Assembly (NCBI RefSeq): GCF_002443255.2
Contig: NW_019211454.1
Coordinates: forward strand, 66,975,282 to 67,039,281
Origin: Varroa destructor
Taxonomy: Eukaryota; Arthropoda; Arachnida; Mesostigmata; Varroidae
Reading direction: 5' to 3'
Length of the DNA: 64,000 nucleotides
A program made the translations under genes and the position numbers. Under the pieces are notes generated by a model. That model saw nothing but the letters and a program-made list of their open reading frames with translations. It did no database searches and had not been told where the DNA came from. Of the stretch, positions 1-14,477 are shown one piece after another (positions within the stretch are counted from its first letter, which is position 1; each line of letters starts with the position of its first letter).

Positions 1-3000
1 ATCGAGTCATTCTAAAAGCTTCTGCTATGCTATGTTTAGATACCCATGCTGGGAAACATTTTAGAGTATACGATATGAAATTGCTTGACAGATTCAGCCA
101 TGCGCCCGATCTGTAATCCGCTTTATAACAGAAACCGTAGAATTTGTAAACTGGGAAGTGCCAGAGAAAAGAGATGCTTCTGGCTTTGTGTATAATCCCG
201 TTTTCGATTACTCCTGATCAGTATTCAGACTACGGATTTATGTCACTATTTTCCAGGTATCGAACGAAATATAAACACAGTAATTCGTGATCGTTGAGAC
301 ATGAGGATATCGTGCGTCAAAGATAATAATATCTGATCGAACCTAACGTAAAATATAGACTTACCATTCAAGTTTAAGTCAACCTATTTATTTACATAAG
401 CAAACTTCCAATGACGAGGCTTGCGGAAGAATCTATCTTTCAAGCCTAATCTTCTAATAATAGTTCATGTCTTCATTCAGGTTTCAGTCATATAAGACAT
501 CATATAATTCAGCCGTTGTACTAGCTCCTTGGTCCCGTGTCCTAGGATCTATAGGTGCGATAGTTAGAAGAAAAGTAGAAGTGGGCCGTTTCGCTCCTTA
601 GTGGGATTGTTATGAGTTTTGTAACATAATCGATGCAGCATTAAGAAGCTGATGTTGCTTCAAAAAAAGACTTCCGTTTTTACCATTAGATTGTACAATA
701 TTTATTTTATCTTGTAAAAGTTCAGAAATCTTGTTCTTTATTGGCTTAAATTTATTTCCGAGAAACGTCGCTAAATCAGGGTATTTTTTTGTGCATAGTA
801 GGATCTTTAAGCATACCAAAGGCTTTTGAACGTAAGCTAGGTGCGTCAGACGACCGAAACTAGAGCTGTGGACGTATCTGCATTGATACCTCTTCAAGCT
901 TTCGTATCGTTAGCAGATCTGTGCTTTAATGATAAGGATACCGCGATTCCTACAATTCAAAACAAATTCGCCTCTATTTTCACACGTATATTGCTAACTA
1001 AGTTGAATTCTCTGCATAAATTATGCATAAGAAGAGCTGTCTTAAATGTTTTGAGCATTCTTCATGAGGTGACGAATACCTATCCGTTCCTAACTTTAGC
1101 TTAATTAACAGCTATTAAAAAAGAAAATGTAAAACCTGTAGATCTATGTGTGCTTACGAAAGATAATGTATTAATTTTTACATACAACAATAAAAAGCCA
1201 AGGACCCAGTCAGCTGTTCTATTATGCAATGCAAGCTCCAACAGGTCAAATAACAAGCTAGGGAAGACCTGAGAAGTTAAAAACATACTTAGAAAAAGAA
1301 CGGTCTTCGCTTCTGTTTTGGATCATCCATACTTTCACTTCGATTAGCGACCTGGAACAAATAGGCATCAATAGTTGAATCTTAACTCTTACAACAACAT
1401 CTTCCAAGTTATCCAATAATGTCGGAACTAACCCTGACAGAAATTCTCAATATGAGGCCTAATCTTAGCCTTTCGCCTGTCCTAAAAAATAAGCTACCTT
1501 CATTGGGAGAAGAAGATTATTAGCAAAAAACATATCATACAACCTCTATATATATATAGTTTGTATAAGCAACGAATTTGCATGTCTCTAATATAGGATA
1601 AAACTAATCCTAGACCACTCGACTTTTACTAAATTTATCTCGAAGCCTCTGAATGAAGATCCTTAACTTAAGCCCTAGCTAAATCGAGTGGGTCATTTAT
1701 TATTTAATTCAGGTTAACTGTTATCGGCGAAACTATAATTGGGTTTGCACAGATTTTAACTTGTCAGGTTTCTGGAGGGCCCGTTTTTTGCATGCTGTTG
1801 CTCTTCCGGCGCCTTCATCGTGATGCCTGTCGTCAGAGTGAATATACGAGTACCGATATGAACTACAGTTGAAATCGTCACCGGCGCGCGTGTTTCGACG
1901 TATTCTGAATTTAATGGGTCTGAGCAGACCGGGTTGACTCTGGCAGTGAACAAGCGTGTCTGGTAGACATTTAGACTTATATTGCTTGTTCCCTAATTAC
2001 TGTTGTCATATTTTATTCTCTTCATAATTGAAGAGCTATTGTTTAACAGAATCAGTAAATGAAAATTACTTTCACTTGAAGCAAGATATAATATAATACT
2101 AGCGTAAAATATTATTGGGCGGATATACAGGTGGAGTTTTTCAAAGTGGGATTTTATCAGTTTTCGATCTGTTTAAGGCATATTTATGCCAGCTATAGAC
2201 TATATGATATTTTTTACGGCGTTTTTTCAAACAACCGCAGATAGAGTGGTTTCGGCGGCACACTTTTCTAGACTATATACGTAAATAAAAAAAAAAAAAC
2301 GTTTCTAGTATAAAAACTTTTATCGAAGAACAATAATAACTACCTAAATGTATTCAGAAAAAGGAACTGCTCTTTGATTCTTTCAGTCGTATAGCTACTT
2401 GATACAATATTGCCAGTTCTAAATGCCCTTTTATCTTTGTGCTGCCTTATTTGAATGCAGGTCCGCGCTCCTTAATAAGATGCTGTCCAGGCAACTTTTG
2501 TCCAGTAGTTCAGTTGGCTAAGAGACTTCCATTTCCTTGAGTGAGTTCAAAGTATCACGTAAAAGTTGGCACCTCTCGTCGTTGAACGAAAAAGCTAGGG
2601 TTGAACGAGGTTACGTGGACAAAAATCTGAGACGAACATCGAAAACCACCTCATTTGTAACAGATGCCCTCGGACAGAGTAAACGACTAGGTTTGTTCGA
2701 CCTAAAACCTCAGAGATACCGAATTTGAAAAAAACGGAGGCACATTGTGGGAAGAAATGACGATAAAGTCGCTCGTGCATGGTCACTCGAAATTTCTCAT
2801 TTCGTATAGGCTTCCCGCAACACGGAACCCGGAGAAGAAAAACGTTGGATAATAGCAGCCAGGCATCTAATAATCAAAGCTGATATCTATTCTAGTGCTT
2901 TGCTGACTAGAAAGGAAACTGACGGCACATTGACTGCATACAACTAGGAAATGCCCACTGCGATACGACTGCTGTTAAAGATCCAGTAGTAAGCAAACTC

Positions 3001-3695
3001 TAATCCTTTCCTAGTGGCATCAGCAGGTACATCGTCGTTCTTCGATCGCTATATAAAACGCGGCACGCAAATGTGTTTAGCATGTGATATCTAACCGTGT
3101 GAAAATTGAATTTCGCTAAAAGCTGAACTGATTTTTTAAGAGTCGTCTTCCCTAGCTGCGAGTCACCAGTGGTGCTGACTGAAATCGATCAAACGGGACG
3201 AATCTGCGAAGCCCATAAAGGAGTGAGCAGAAACATTGCAGTTAGTCGAGAGCGGCGACAACGGAGCTGATCTTAATATATTCTGCTTGGCGGGCTTTCC
3301 TCGACGCTAATCAAACTGATTTGCTGGAATCATGAAATAATTCCTACGATGAGAACAAGGGAGTGCTTCAAAGCTGTATGAGTACTTGTACCAGTACTGC
3401 CACAATTGCAATTTATTTGTTCTGCTCTTCGTCTTTCTGTAGCAATAGCGACGTAAATACGTAGGACTTAATATCTCGTTGATACGTGCCGTAATATTCA
3501 GCGGTGCGACCCACATACGGTTTTCAACACTCCACGTTTTGGGTTGCTTGCAAAACCTCCACATATGTTATGGCACCCGCTTAAAAGTCGGCCAAGACTT
3601 GCTGTAATAAGGTTTTCCTATTATTCACAGCGTTCTCGTACAATTTCTGGATTATCTCATTAAAACGACGGTCCGCCTTTTACAACCTTCTGATA

Positions 3696-3732
3696 TCGGC
3701 CACTTCAAGACTTCCCATCTTGAAGTGGCCGA
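3696..3732. repeat. perfect inverted repeat, 15-bp arms, 7-nt loop
   Basis: The arm TCGGCCACTTCAAGA (3696-3710) is followed by a 7-nt spacer and its exact reverse complement (3718-3732). A transcript would form a strong hairpin. No gene is adjacent. It may be the tip of a foldback element or a chance relic. Confidence 0.9.
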
Positions 3733-4298
3733 GACTCCATAATGGGCATCCCTAGAAGCTTTGTGTCCGACTTGAGATTATTGTTCGCCAGTCTAATAAT
3801 TAGGCTGCTGTTAGAGCTGGGAAGATGCTTAGTTTGGAAACGACACAGAAGTTACAGCTGATAAAAACTTGAAAAGCAAATTAGCTAACTCTGCTAACGG
3901 TTCGACTTCAGCTACATCTGGGTGCATTCGGTAACCATGTGCAAGTTTTGACAAGGCCCTGAAGTCAGGCAGCGACACTACAATATCACGGGTATGATCC
4001 CTTGATGTCACCTAGGAAGGCTACTTAAAGTTCAACAGCACGAACACAAAGTGTTCCTGTTGGGCGAACGCGCAGACCTTATCATGTTTTCCGACCCAAC
4101 CGTAGCATAAAAATTTATGAATTAGTGCTTCTCGTGGAAATCGTTAGAGTAGACAAGCCTCGAACCCTTCCCACGCCTCGGCGTTGCGCATCATGAGTTC
4201 GGGCCAGTATTGGGTTGGCCTGATAGAAGTCCATAAGCAAGTCCAAGCGGGGGCCTATGTGTTCAGCCGTAGAAACCTGCCGCTATCTCCAGCATCCT

Positions 4299-4337
4299 AA
4301 TCTATTATCCAGGCCTCAAGCAGTTAGATAATAGATT
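4299..4337. repeat. inverted repeat, 11-bp arms, 17-nt loop
   Basis: AATCTATTATC at 4299-4309 is exactly reverse-complemented at 4327-4337. It sits in a GC-richer patch (about 4.14-4.45 kb) with no recognised gene. Confidence 0.85.
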
Positions 4338-4987
4338 CGACGGCAAAGTCTTGCACACTCTCTGTCAAGTGCCCCAGTACTCTAGCCTCGCAGCTGGGTC
4401 GACCATCTTGTTCATACTGATATTAGCTAGTCCCTTAGCTACCTAGCCTTACTGCGTTAGCTTCCCGTTGCCATCAAATATTTTTTGCGTTTATTCTAAT
4501 TCGCGGCGTTCGATATGCTCTCAAAATGAATAGTAACAAGTTTTTAAACTTAAGGAAAAATATAGCCTCGTATACAAGAAGACGTGCCGTGGGAATACAA
4601 CGTAGAAAAAATAAACATTAATTTAGAGTATAACGGTATCACGTTTTTGCTTTTTAAAATCACATTTAAGCTAAGATAGTTTCGAGTTTTACGTCTAATA
4701 TTGCCGTTAGGCATTTTATATCACATGTCCCACAAGCTAATCAAACATCACCATAAAAAACAGCGTCACCGAAATAAGCTAAGCTGGTGTTTCCAGTTCT
4801 ATGCCCGGTAAACATTAAGACGGCTGGCTCCCAGTACAAAACGAAGCATGTCTTCGCCCACATTTTAACCTACATCCTTCTAAAGGCTGACATAGTCTCA
4901 TATCATTAAAAGCTCCTTTGTTGAAGATTCTCCGGGAGCAACTTACATACCGGTGTATGCGTTTAATACAAGCTAGAGCTTCTCGCT

Positions 4988-5008
4988 GCTATTGGCCTTG
5001 CCAATAGC
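4988..5008. repeat. tight hairpin, 9-bp arms, 3-nt loop
   Basis: GCTATTGGC, CTT loop, GCCAATAGC; the arms are perfect. The arms contain ATTGG/CCAAT, so the site also carries a CCAAT-box core on each strand. No gene is near, and a function is not claimed. Confidence 0.85.
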
Positions 5009-8000
5009 TCATGATGCATGTGGCGGGTTTTTTTCTATCTGCATTTTAATTTTGATTCTTACCAGACACATATGGTATCTGCGAACAGACACGAGATGTC
5101 CGTGAAGATGAGCAAGTTCTATTCACATGATCTTCTCCATTGAACAGTTTATTATTGATTTTAATCTTCTGTCCTTTCGCTGTCGTTCTTAAAATAAATG
5201 AAGACTAAAGTTTTGCTACAGGATATATATGGCATTACCGCCTGAGCCCAATAATGTTGAGAGACAAAAGACATGTAAAGGGCGATCAATATATTAGAAT
5301 ATATGGTAAACAACATTTATTATCATAATTCGCGTGTGTACAAAATCAACGCGTCAAGTCTGTTTTGAATTGATAAACGATCGTGCAAGAGTTTATATTA
5401 ATACATAAGTGCACTGAGACTTCAGCAGTTTATTTTTCCTAATTTTTCGCATCCAAGCTAGTTAGAGATGACTTTCGTAGAAGACAAAGGCTGCTTTACC
5501 TACCCAGTATGCACCAAAATATACCCTTTATGCGGACCCGCGTACGCACCTTATGGTTGCGAGGAAGTCCGGATCTCTCTTACTTTCACTAGCTTGATGA
5601 GTTTTTGGCGCACCGACCCTGTACAAAAGCTTACTAGAGCATCTTTCGTATGAGTCCTTTGCTACACAGATATCGATTCACGTTAGAAAATCATTTAAAA
5701 TTTTTGCCCAAGCCGAAACTTTGATTTTTCCTTTCATAACAACATATCCTTATTACTTTGATGCATTCGCCTCACTCCGACAATAAACCACAGTGATTCG
5801 TTCCGTAACAATACTCTCTCGTAAGCGTTTTTATCCAGTTTGCGTGAACTACTACCGACGTATGCGCACAAATGTAACGTTTTAGCAAAGCCTATGCATA
5901 CGCGAAACGTTCCTGTTTTGAACGAAACGAAATGCTTGTTCAAATCATAAATTCAAAAGAAAAAATTTGTCATCCAAAGAGAACGACTGTGGCTTACCTC
6001 GCATGATGACTTGATCGCAGCCACATAATGATAAACATATTTTTTCCAATTCCTGATTGCCTCCGTTCATCCTAGTTAGTAGCATCAAGTGGGGGTCCTC
6101 TAATCGTCTGAGGTACATTTTCAGATCCTGATAGATAGTTAATTCTGCCATTATATTCATTATGCACAAGCGGTTCGGTGGTTCGGGCCACTGATCTTCT
6201 GGACTGTAAGGCCGCAAAGCCGTTGCTTTAAGCCTTGACAATCAGATACGCCCACATGACAGATGTGATTAAAAACACTGCCGATCTATAAAAGACAGAT
6301 TCGATTCAGGCATCGTCGGGTCACACTTCGAAGCTCCCAGTATGGGCCATGCGCTCTGAAGTTACCGCAACAAGCGTAATACTATCGTCTCGTTATTACC
6401 ATATAAATCAACAGGTAAAAAAAAAGGTAAATTGCCAAGCGTTAATGTCACGTTATGCTATATTGCATACTTAATTAATTCTATGGTACAACAAGTCATT
6501 CTACTTAACTCCCGATTAAAAATAACATTATATACTTTAATTATCGTTACACGCTTGTAGATAGAGAAACAAAAATCGTGGCCAGTTTGTTGGATAGGCT
6601 GGCTAGGATAAAATGGCCAAGTCTGCTCCACTAACTAATTTATTTGCCCGACCATTTGGTAGCTTTCTGGTAGATAGACAGGGTACGGACAGGGCTAAGA
6701 TGTCGGCTTTCGAGCGATGTTTCTGACAGACTGGAACGAACAGGGGAAAAAAGGACGTTGTCTTTGAGAGCTGACGGTAATTGATTGATAGATTAATTGT
6801 TCCGATACAAAACATGGAACAAGTTGAACGATGAAATGAATCGCAGTAAGTGCTGCCTTGTTCTACTTTCATTTTGTTGTTCAAACATGGCTTTCAGTGT
6901 CATCGTATGTATCTAGTACTAGGCTGAATCGTTGTCAACCTCAACTAACAGTTTATCTTAGAAAATTAATAGAAAATCGTGTATACTCTCAGTTTAGGCT
7001 AAAACTGCCTTTAAGTCAAATGCAACCTTCGATAAAAACGTACGATATGCTGGACAGACGTCATATACGGGGCTAATGAATAAAAAATGATTGTGGTACA
7101 GTTCTGATCAGATGATTCTCCTCTATGTCAAGGCCAGGTAGGCACAAGCGAAAGCACATAATAAGACTCGTAATAATATACTAGACTCATAGTAAGACAA
7201 AATGTCCTGTTATTATAGCACAGTTTTTTAGGCACAAATAGAGCAAACATTCATACAGTGTGAATCGACGCAACGGCGTCAGTTCTTTGTACTGACTGAA
7301 AAATATTAGTCTGCCTGTTAATGGATAGGAGCAAAATATAACTTGCAATCTTGATGAGATAAAGGTAACTCTAAGTTGCCTCTTTCTCAAATCGTCTATT
7401 GCGCATGTACTTATTCTTGCTCTAAATGCAAACTTACACCCTCTTCAGCAGCTAGAGTTGGCTTTCCCCTAATATGACGAATTCCGACGGGCCTGTCACC
7501 TTTTTATCCGCTATAAGCTGCAGTTTCGTTCCATTACGATCAATAGAAGCAATAGTCCACACTCAACTCAAGTACACCTCCCAAAAAATCAAAGAGACAG
7601 CTACCCGTTTAGAATCAATTTTCCCTTCTTTGCAGGATTCACAAATATCTAAGCACTTCATCATACCCGATCTGCCGTCTTCAGCGCTGCGACTTGTTTT
7701 CCCATCCCGGCTAAGCGGAAACGGATAACATCAATTTGTACTCTTGGAGAGGTACCGTCAATCGATGGCCATTTGAATGTCAGTGAGAAATGTCGATCCA
7801 TGCGCTACTTAAGCACAGGGTCACATTTCCAGTTTTGCCAAGACTGTATCTGACGCCACTGCTTCCAAAGAACTAGAAAAGCAAATGGGGTGGGCGAAAG
7901 AGAACAAACGACCAATAACGGGCTGATGACTAAGACAGAAAAAATAACAGCGACTGTGAAAAATATGAGCATGGCCAGCGGTAATCAGGACTCTCATCTT

Positions 8001-9348
8001 TATCAAGTGCCTATAGTAACAGTGATAAAATAAAATGCACTTGAACCCAGTCAGGCCTTTTGTCGTTTGGAGTAGTGTGACTTAGTAGTTAATCATTTGC
8101 TATCGTCCCGTAGAGTTAAATTTGTTAACTCATTAATAATAGCATTATAGACGTCGTCTTAAAAGAGAAAACGAAGCCAAGAAGTTTGCCTGGAGTTTCA
8201 CTTTGAGGCAATGACAGAACCTTTAAAACCTTAAACTTTAAGCTATCAGAATTACAAGTGAAATTCTGTGCCACCTTATATGGCGATTACATCGGTTATA
8301 ATTGGGAAATCCAAGGCGTATGGTAACTTTTAGAGTTCTGTACAATTTATCATACGACCGGTCTGCGTTCCTATATTATATTTTAAGGTCAAGGTCGCTC
8401 GATAACGGTCGGAGATCCCTAATCGTTAGATAAAAAAACAAGCAAACCATGGAAAAATAGAATTCCCGAAATATACTTATCATAAGGGACTACATCGACG
8501 AAGCCTGGGTAGCGTTTTTTTTTTATATTTCTCTAGCATTATTTTATATATAAACATTTTTTTTAATAATTTTAATAAATACCACTGTGTATGTAACTAG
8601 TCAATACTATACCGTTACATGTAAGAGCAGTGTCCCTATTAAATGCTGCAGCTGAACTAACTTTTATTTACACCCCAATGATGTGAACCTTTCACATTCA
8701 GAGCTGTACACTGTATCTGCTAACTCACAGAATTCTTTCTTTTCCCTCTATCGTGAGAAGTAAGAAGAGAAGTAACGTACTTTCATATTACACAAATAGC
8801 GTCCTTCAAAGTATCGCTTCCTCAACCACAAGAAGGACCGCAGCATAGGCCTTGTTAGCACCGTCCTTCACGCGAGGAAAGGCCGATTATCAACAAACAC
8901 AGCAGGCACTGCCTGTGAGTTTATAACTGCGTCTAAAGTGCGAATTTTGTATACGATTTATGAACCAGTGTAAAAAGAATGCCACACGAATGAATAGAGT
9001 TGACCATCAGTCATAGAGGAATAATTTGACTACTCCATTCGATGCCAGCGATGTTAGGAAAGGAATATGAGCTTCTTTCCACGAACAGGTGATAGGATAG
9101 ATAAACGCGCAGATATCCAAACGTGGCGGATTGCACATGGTGCGGCCTCGAAATAACGGGAAATGACGCGTGAAAGGTCTTCAAAAGAAAGCTTCCCAGG
9201 CATTTCTTCGAGAAGAAAAAGCATCGATTTAGGCACACCAATTGTCGAATCGTTGCTGCTAGGTCATAACTATGCCTTAAGTGGATATAAGGTCAAATGG
9301 CTTACATTTCCGGATCGAAATGTTTGTGTCATACGTTTCTCTAGCAGG

Positions 9349-9513
9349 GTGAGGCATTGGCGTTATCGACATCTTAACAAAACTGTACGAGGGCTACCAG
9401 AAGCGCAAACCTTTGTACCGAGAGGAAAGTACCGGCGCAAGCAAAGAATTACATCAGCAACTGCAATGTTTGCCAGCGAAAGAAAGGCAAAAGGGACACC
9501 AGTTGGCTGTTAG
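9349..9513 (+). pseudogene. gypsy-like retrotransposon integrase zinc-finger remnant
   Basis: In the frame starting at 9429 the conceptual translation includes NYISNCNVCQRKKGKRD. This is the CxxC half of the HHCC zinc finger that opens LTR-retrotransposon integrases (usual form: Y-I-x-x-C-x-x-C-Q-R-x-K). About 75-95 nt upstream, in a different frame, HWRYRHLNKTVRG resembles the H-x-G-x-x-K-T-L half. The two halves are therefore separated by a frameshift. I see no intact catalytic core, reverse transcriptase or LTRs around it. A Ty3/gypsy-type origin fits best; BEL/Pao is possible. The CxxC motif is seen directly, and the family assignment is inference from motif shape. Confidence 0.55.
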
Positions 9514-12500
9514 TATTTGTAAAACCACAGGTTGGCAAGAAAAAATGGGGAACCTATATTAGGAACGGAGATCGTAAAAAGAAAGTGTGCCTAACCGCCT
9601 GGTGTTCGAGGGAATGAAACTTCTAATAGACAGCGTCGAAAGCTCGAGGCAGTCGTCGGAGGCTGTCGACATATCGGTTTGTGAAACGAGGTACTTAAGT
9701 TTGACAGCATCAGTATGGATCAGAGGACTCACGATGGCCCTGAGAAAGTGAATATTAATATTATGTCTCCTTAAGGATGGCCTGGTTTGCGGGCGGGATA
9801 TGGCGCGAGGTTATGGAACACGGGTTTCTGACATTTTATTTTCAATCAAGGGGAGAATATATATATGTATATACATACATACATTCATATATGTCGATTT
9901 TTTGAAACTAAAAGGCGTTTTTTTTTTTACTTTGGTCTCATAACTTCTGGAGTGAATTCAACCAATTTTTACAAGTTTTTGGAAACGTGGAGCATTTATC
10001 AACTAAATTTCCTCTGCTAGCGCCGCGTCTTTCGAGTTCGTCGAATTCGTTTGTATTAATCTAGTACACCTATTGATCTCTGCCATTTCTATCTATCGAA
10101 AAAGGCTCTCAAATTGGCGGTATTAATCCCGGGCATTGACCGTGTCCAAAGCAACTTCAATACGGATCACTAAACAGAAGTGATCTAACCTAAACTAGCC
10201 GAAGGTTTACAAACAAAAGTGGTAATTTATAGTCCTGAAAGTTAGATTCTGCAAACTGCTATGCATAGGCTCACCTACTTCCAGATGAAAGAGATTTCCT
10301 AGAAAACATGATGGATTTATCAATAATAGTCAGCATGAATCAACCAAGTTTTTCAATTAGTCCTTTCTAATTGGGTATTCTTAACTGTTAGTTATGCCAA
10401 ACTATGCAAGCAGAGAATAATAATCTACATTGACCTCAAAGCAAGTAGTAAAAGGACTTCAGTGGTGCTGAGAAAGTTACGCCCAAGCAAACGCTTGAGA
10501 TTTATTCAAGGGTAAGTTTAAATGGACTATTTACATAGGCAATTTTTAAGCGTAATTTGTTCTTTCGTGTGATTCAATCATTGTCACGCTATACGTGAGC
10601 TTAAGAAAGTCATGACTTTGTTCGCGTCTGTTGTAGACATGCTCCAAACCACTTGGGATTAAATAAAGTATTGTGATCCAAATAAGGTTTTAATATTAAT
10701 TATGGATTACTATTATCTGTGGATTATACTTGGTCGATCGATTTGAATTTTTATAATTATATAGTGCTTCGTGGAGGGAGGAGACTCGGAAAGTAACTCG
10801 TTTAAGCTTAGTGCTTACTTTGTTAACAAGCCCTCGGAATCACCTGATCGATACAACTAATCATTAGTTAAAGGTTTACATAGTGTAGGTTTAGAGTGCT
10901 GGACTTATAAAGGTTGCTCCAACAAATCCATGAAATGCGATAACAACCGCTTGCCAACAATATAACACAAACCAACGATGACTGGATGTTCATCGTTATC
11001 AGTTAGTTTCTATTACAGTAAAACTATTGTACACTATAGATAATTTAAGCGTAGGCATAATACTAGAAGGGATTTACAAACGGAAAAAGTTTTTGATTAG
11101 TGACCCAATGTGTTGTATCATATTTAACAGTATGAAATCCAAATGGCATCATAAAAATAACTGTGATTAATGTTTTAACGATAAGAGTGGATTTAGTTGT
11201 CTTCAAGATACCAGTTACTCGGACAGGAGCGACACATGTTTTTGTCAAATTTTGAGCTGTTTAGCTCTTTTCAGCTATAATTAGGCTTAATTGAGAAAAG
11301 CAAGCTGTGATGACGTCCTAGATATGGCTTTGAAAGCAGTTCACTCAAATGTGGCATGCTAAAAAAACAAAAACAGGAAAGCCTATTTAGCAGGCACCGG
11401 TTGTCTCAAAAAAAGAGCAGAACCAAAATGCTTTGAAAGCAAACTCGTCGTTCCTTACAACTTTAACTATGCGATACGGTACGTCGTAATCAGTCGAAAA
11501 TTGTATGCTTTTTCTTTGTTACTTTTAAGTATTGTTTTAGGGGTTCATGTTGTTGCAAGATAATACTTTCGAAGAAGCACGCCACCAAACGAACCTTATA
11601 CTGTTCCTGAATTATTCTTAATCGGAGGTACTATTATTACTTCGAACAATTTGTGGATGTGTAAATTACGATCCTTTGTGACTGAACAGAGAAATGTTGG
11701 CGTATTATATACGCGTTGTTTTTACATCATCTGATCTAGAAGGGTCAACCTGGAAAAAGTCTCGTTTTGAAGTTTAGATTGCCATCTATCTTCGAACTGC
11801 GACTTGACATTCAAATTTGCGCGGCGATAAAAATAACTAGGTTGAGAACTATCGGCTTTGAAAATTTTTAGAGGCTAAATAGCGACATTCCATATCATTA
11901 GCGAGACAGAACTAGAGATGTCGCAGTTGACGTCTATTTATAACCGCCGACCCCGGCGATGTAGTTTTTGATTACTGTAGGCTATACATGTTAATTATAG
12001 TGTTTTTGTGTACTTGCATGTTTTGTTTTTCGCTTAGACGATGTCGATCATTTAACCGGACACACATTGGTCTGCATAAATATGCCCTTCTGAAACCGAT
12101 TTACATAATATAAAGGATCCAGAGACCTGTTAGCTAATATTGTCTGCGCATCGAGAAATCAAATTCTATGCTAACCATGCGTTCAAGCAAGTGAAGTAGA
12201 ATGGTACAACCGTTCAACATGGAACAAATAATATTGACATAAATCGAGCACAAAGTATACGGAAAATTTATGTCGAACACTGTTAACCAAAGGGTTAGTC
12301 TTCTTATATATCTGCTAATTAATTCATTTAAAACCGACTGTTCAGAGTCACATAAAGGTCAAAACTGATGTAAGTAAGGCCAATCGGAAGCAGTGGCTCT
12401 TACAGGACTGGCCTGTGAAAGAAAAAAAAAAAACACGTGTGTTGGCTCCATCTTGACGAAAAATTGTACGGTGCATTCAGAATACATGCGCAACAATTAC

Positions 12501-14477
12501 ATCGTAGAAATAATAATCATCAATGCTATAAAAATGTTCGCAGCTCGTATCGCTAGAATAACAATCGTATTCGTACAATTATCAGTAAATAAAAAAAAAA
12601 CGTAATTATCATTGATGCTTAGAGGACTATTGTTTGCATGACAAGCCAATAATAACAGCCACCGATTGGGCGTAATCAGATAGTCTTCTGCGTCCAATCC
12701 TAATTTCTATCTATAGGATACGTCTATTTTTCATAGCTATTTAGAAAGCGTAGTGAAGAATCAACAGTTAGTAACTTGTTGATCGAGCGTCGACCGCTCC
12801 CTCAAATGATTCACGCAGTTACATTACTCCCCCCTGTAATAATGAGATTCGGAATTGTTTTGGATTAGGACATGCGAACGTGCTAAAATTCACGCTAGCT
12901 GTTTACGACTTCCTGCAGAGTATCATCCATTACCAGTGCCGTGACGTCCAGGTAATAGCTGTGTCTTCCTACCAGTGTCGACAAGCGTCGTGCTGCACGC
13001 TTTAATTTAATATCCAAAAGAAATAAGAAGGGAGGCATACAGAACGACAAACAACGTGGAGCCCTATTCTCGTAATGCGGAAAATTAGTTTCTAATTAAC
13101 ATAATTTGTCAAAGCCCTAATTTCTTGGCATCCTTAAGAATTCAGACTCTTAGCAAACGTCTACTATGGGTGTTTACGAAGAAATCTATCAAACAAGTGA
13201 CCTCTCCTCTCGGCACATTACGGCGATATTTAGCAATCTCGTGCAAACATCTATGCTTCTAAAACTTTTTTTTTTTGTCTTTTAAACATATTTAACTTGT
13301 AGGCAAACGAAAAACATAGTTGATATCATGGTGTACGATGTTAAACCTTGAAAGGATTTTAAACACTAAAAATTGGCTTCGCCAAAGAGCGGCTGTGGAC
13401 AGATAAATGTAACTTTATACCGATCGCTTTAAATCCGTTGCCCGAGGTGTTATGGATGGGTTACGTCGACCCTCAATCAGCTTCATGCGACCTGGTCACT
13501 GTCGATAAAATTTATCTCCAGTCCGTCGCCGTACTGGCTTTCCCTCAAAGATGGCCGGTATAAGTCCGTTAAGTGGCCGGCGTTGCTTGGAACCAGATAT
13601 TCCTCAGGGAAGATCAGGCCAAATCTGTCAGGTCACACAGTTGCGATGCCAAACAAATCGTCTTCAGCCGAATAGTTACTAAATCGGATTCACTAGTTGC
13701 TTGAAGGGTCGAGCAGATAGCGGTATATAACTTCGTCCCATCGCTTTTGCTCCTTGGTCTATTGATCTAATGGGTTACCCACTTGACGCGCTTACCATTT
13801 TTATAGAGCTTTGTCTTGGCATTATAATTACTATTATTTTTCTTTTGCTTATTTATATAATGTGAAAAAATTGATATACTTTATATAAATTCTTACACTT
13901 GGTCAGCATGTTTACAGCCATCGAATTTAGGTTATTTACAGCCTCAACTTAGCTGTCTACTACGTAGGCTACCGGAATACGAGAATGCCTTTCGGAACAC
14001 ACATAAAAAGTTCACCTCTTAAAATGACTGAAAAATAGGTCACGTGCAGTCCCCTTGCTAACTTTTTTTCTAGCAGCATGTAACTAAGATTTTCGTTCAC
14101 GCTTTCTCAATACGTCAGGATGTCGGTAGCCGCCGTTCGCACTGGGGCATTTATTAGCGTCACAGACGTCCCGCTACACGAAGTGCCACATTTTTATCAC
14201 TTATTGCTAAAACCGTCAGCCCTTCCGCGTATTTAACATTAATTTAACGTAGATTCTTAATAGGCACTGAGTAACTATCAGAAGGATCTTCAGTAGCAAT
14301 CCACATTAGACCAATCCACACATATAGATAAGAATTGAAAATACGACACTCATTTGTCTCAAAAAGAAAAAAATAAAAACTCAAGAAGTTTTATGCGAGA
14401 TCACTAATGTATGATTATTATGGCTCTACCAATATCAGAAATATAAAATAGAGGGTGGCTAAGGTTGAATTTAATGC
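9514..14477. other. gene-poor stretch between two transposon fossils
   Basis: No supported gene. It contains a TA/CA-rich microsatellite at about 9857-9893. A GC-richer segment at about 13440-13760, read on the minus strand, gives LIFPEEYL and a nearby GHL, vaguely like the region preceding a gypsy integrase zinc finger. That is too weak to annotate as an element. The rest is AT-rich with only short random frames. Confidence 0.55.

Larger units (their letters stand above)
1..9160. other. gene-poor stretch, no supported gene
   Basis: Open frames here are all under about 100 codons, lie on both strands, lack splice-linked partners and match no family I recognise. What can be seen is a set of inverted repeats (listed separately at 3696, 4299 and 4988), short A/T runs and a short TA-rich run near 1545. 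GC-richer patches near 1.75-1.95 kb and 4.14-4.45 kb resemble decayed coding sequence, but I cannot assign them to a family. Confidence 0.6.

Noticed and set aside
2506..2555. tRNA-like A box (TAGTTCAGTTGG) and a loose B box (GAGTTCAAAG), suggesting a tRNA or tRNA-derived SINE
   Set aside because: The anticodon and D stems do not pair, the acceptor stem is absent, and the box spacing is a few bases short. It may be a chance match.
4988..5035. Rho-independent terminator-like hairpin plus T run
   Set aside because: The window is clearly eukaryotic, so bacterial terminators, operons and ribosome binding sites are not meaningful. No CRISPR array, IS element or bacterial gene was seen.
13441..13760. 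Gypsy integrase segment on the minus strand (LIFPEEYL ... GHL)
   Set aside because: Only two short loose matches without the CxxC half or catalytic residues. Mentioned under the intergenic entry but not called.
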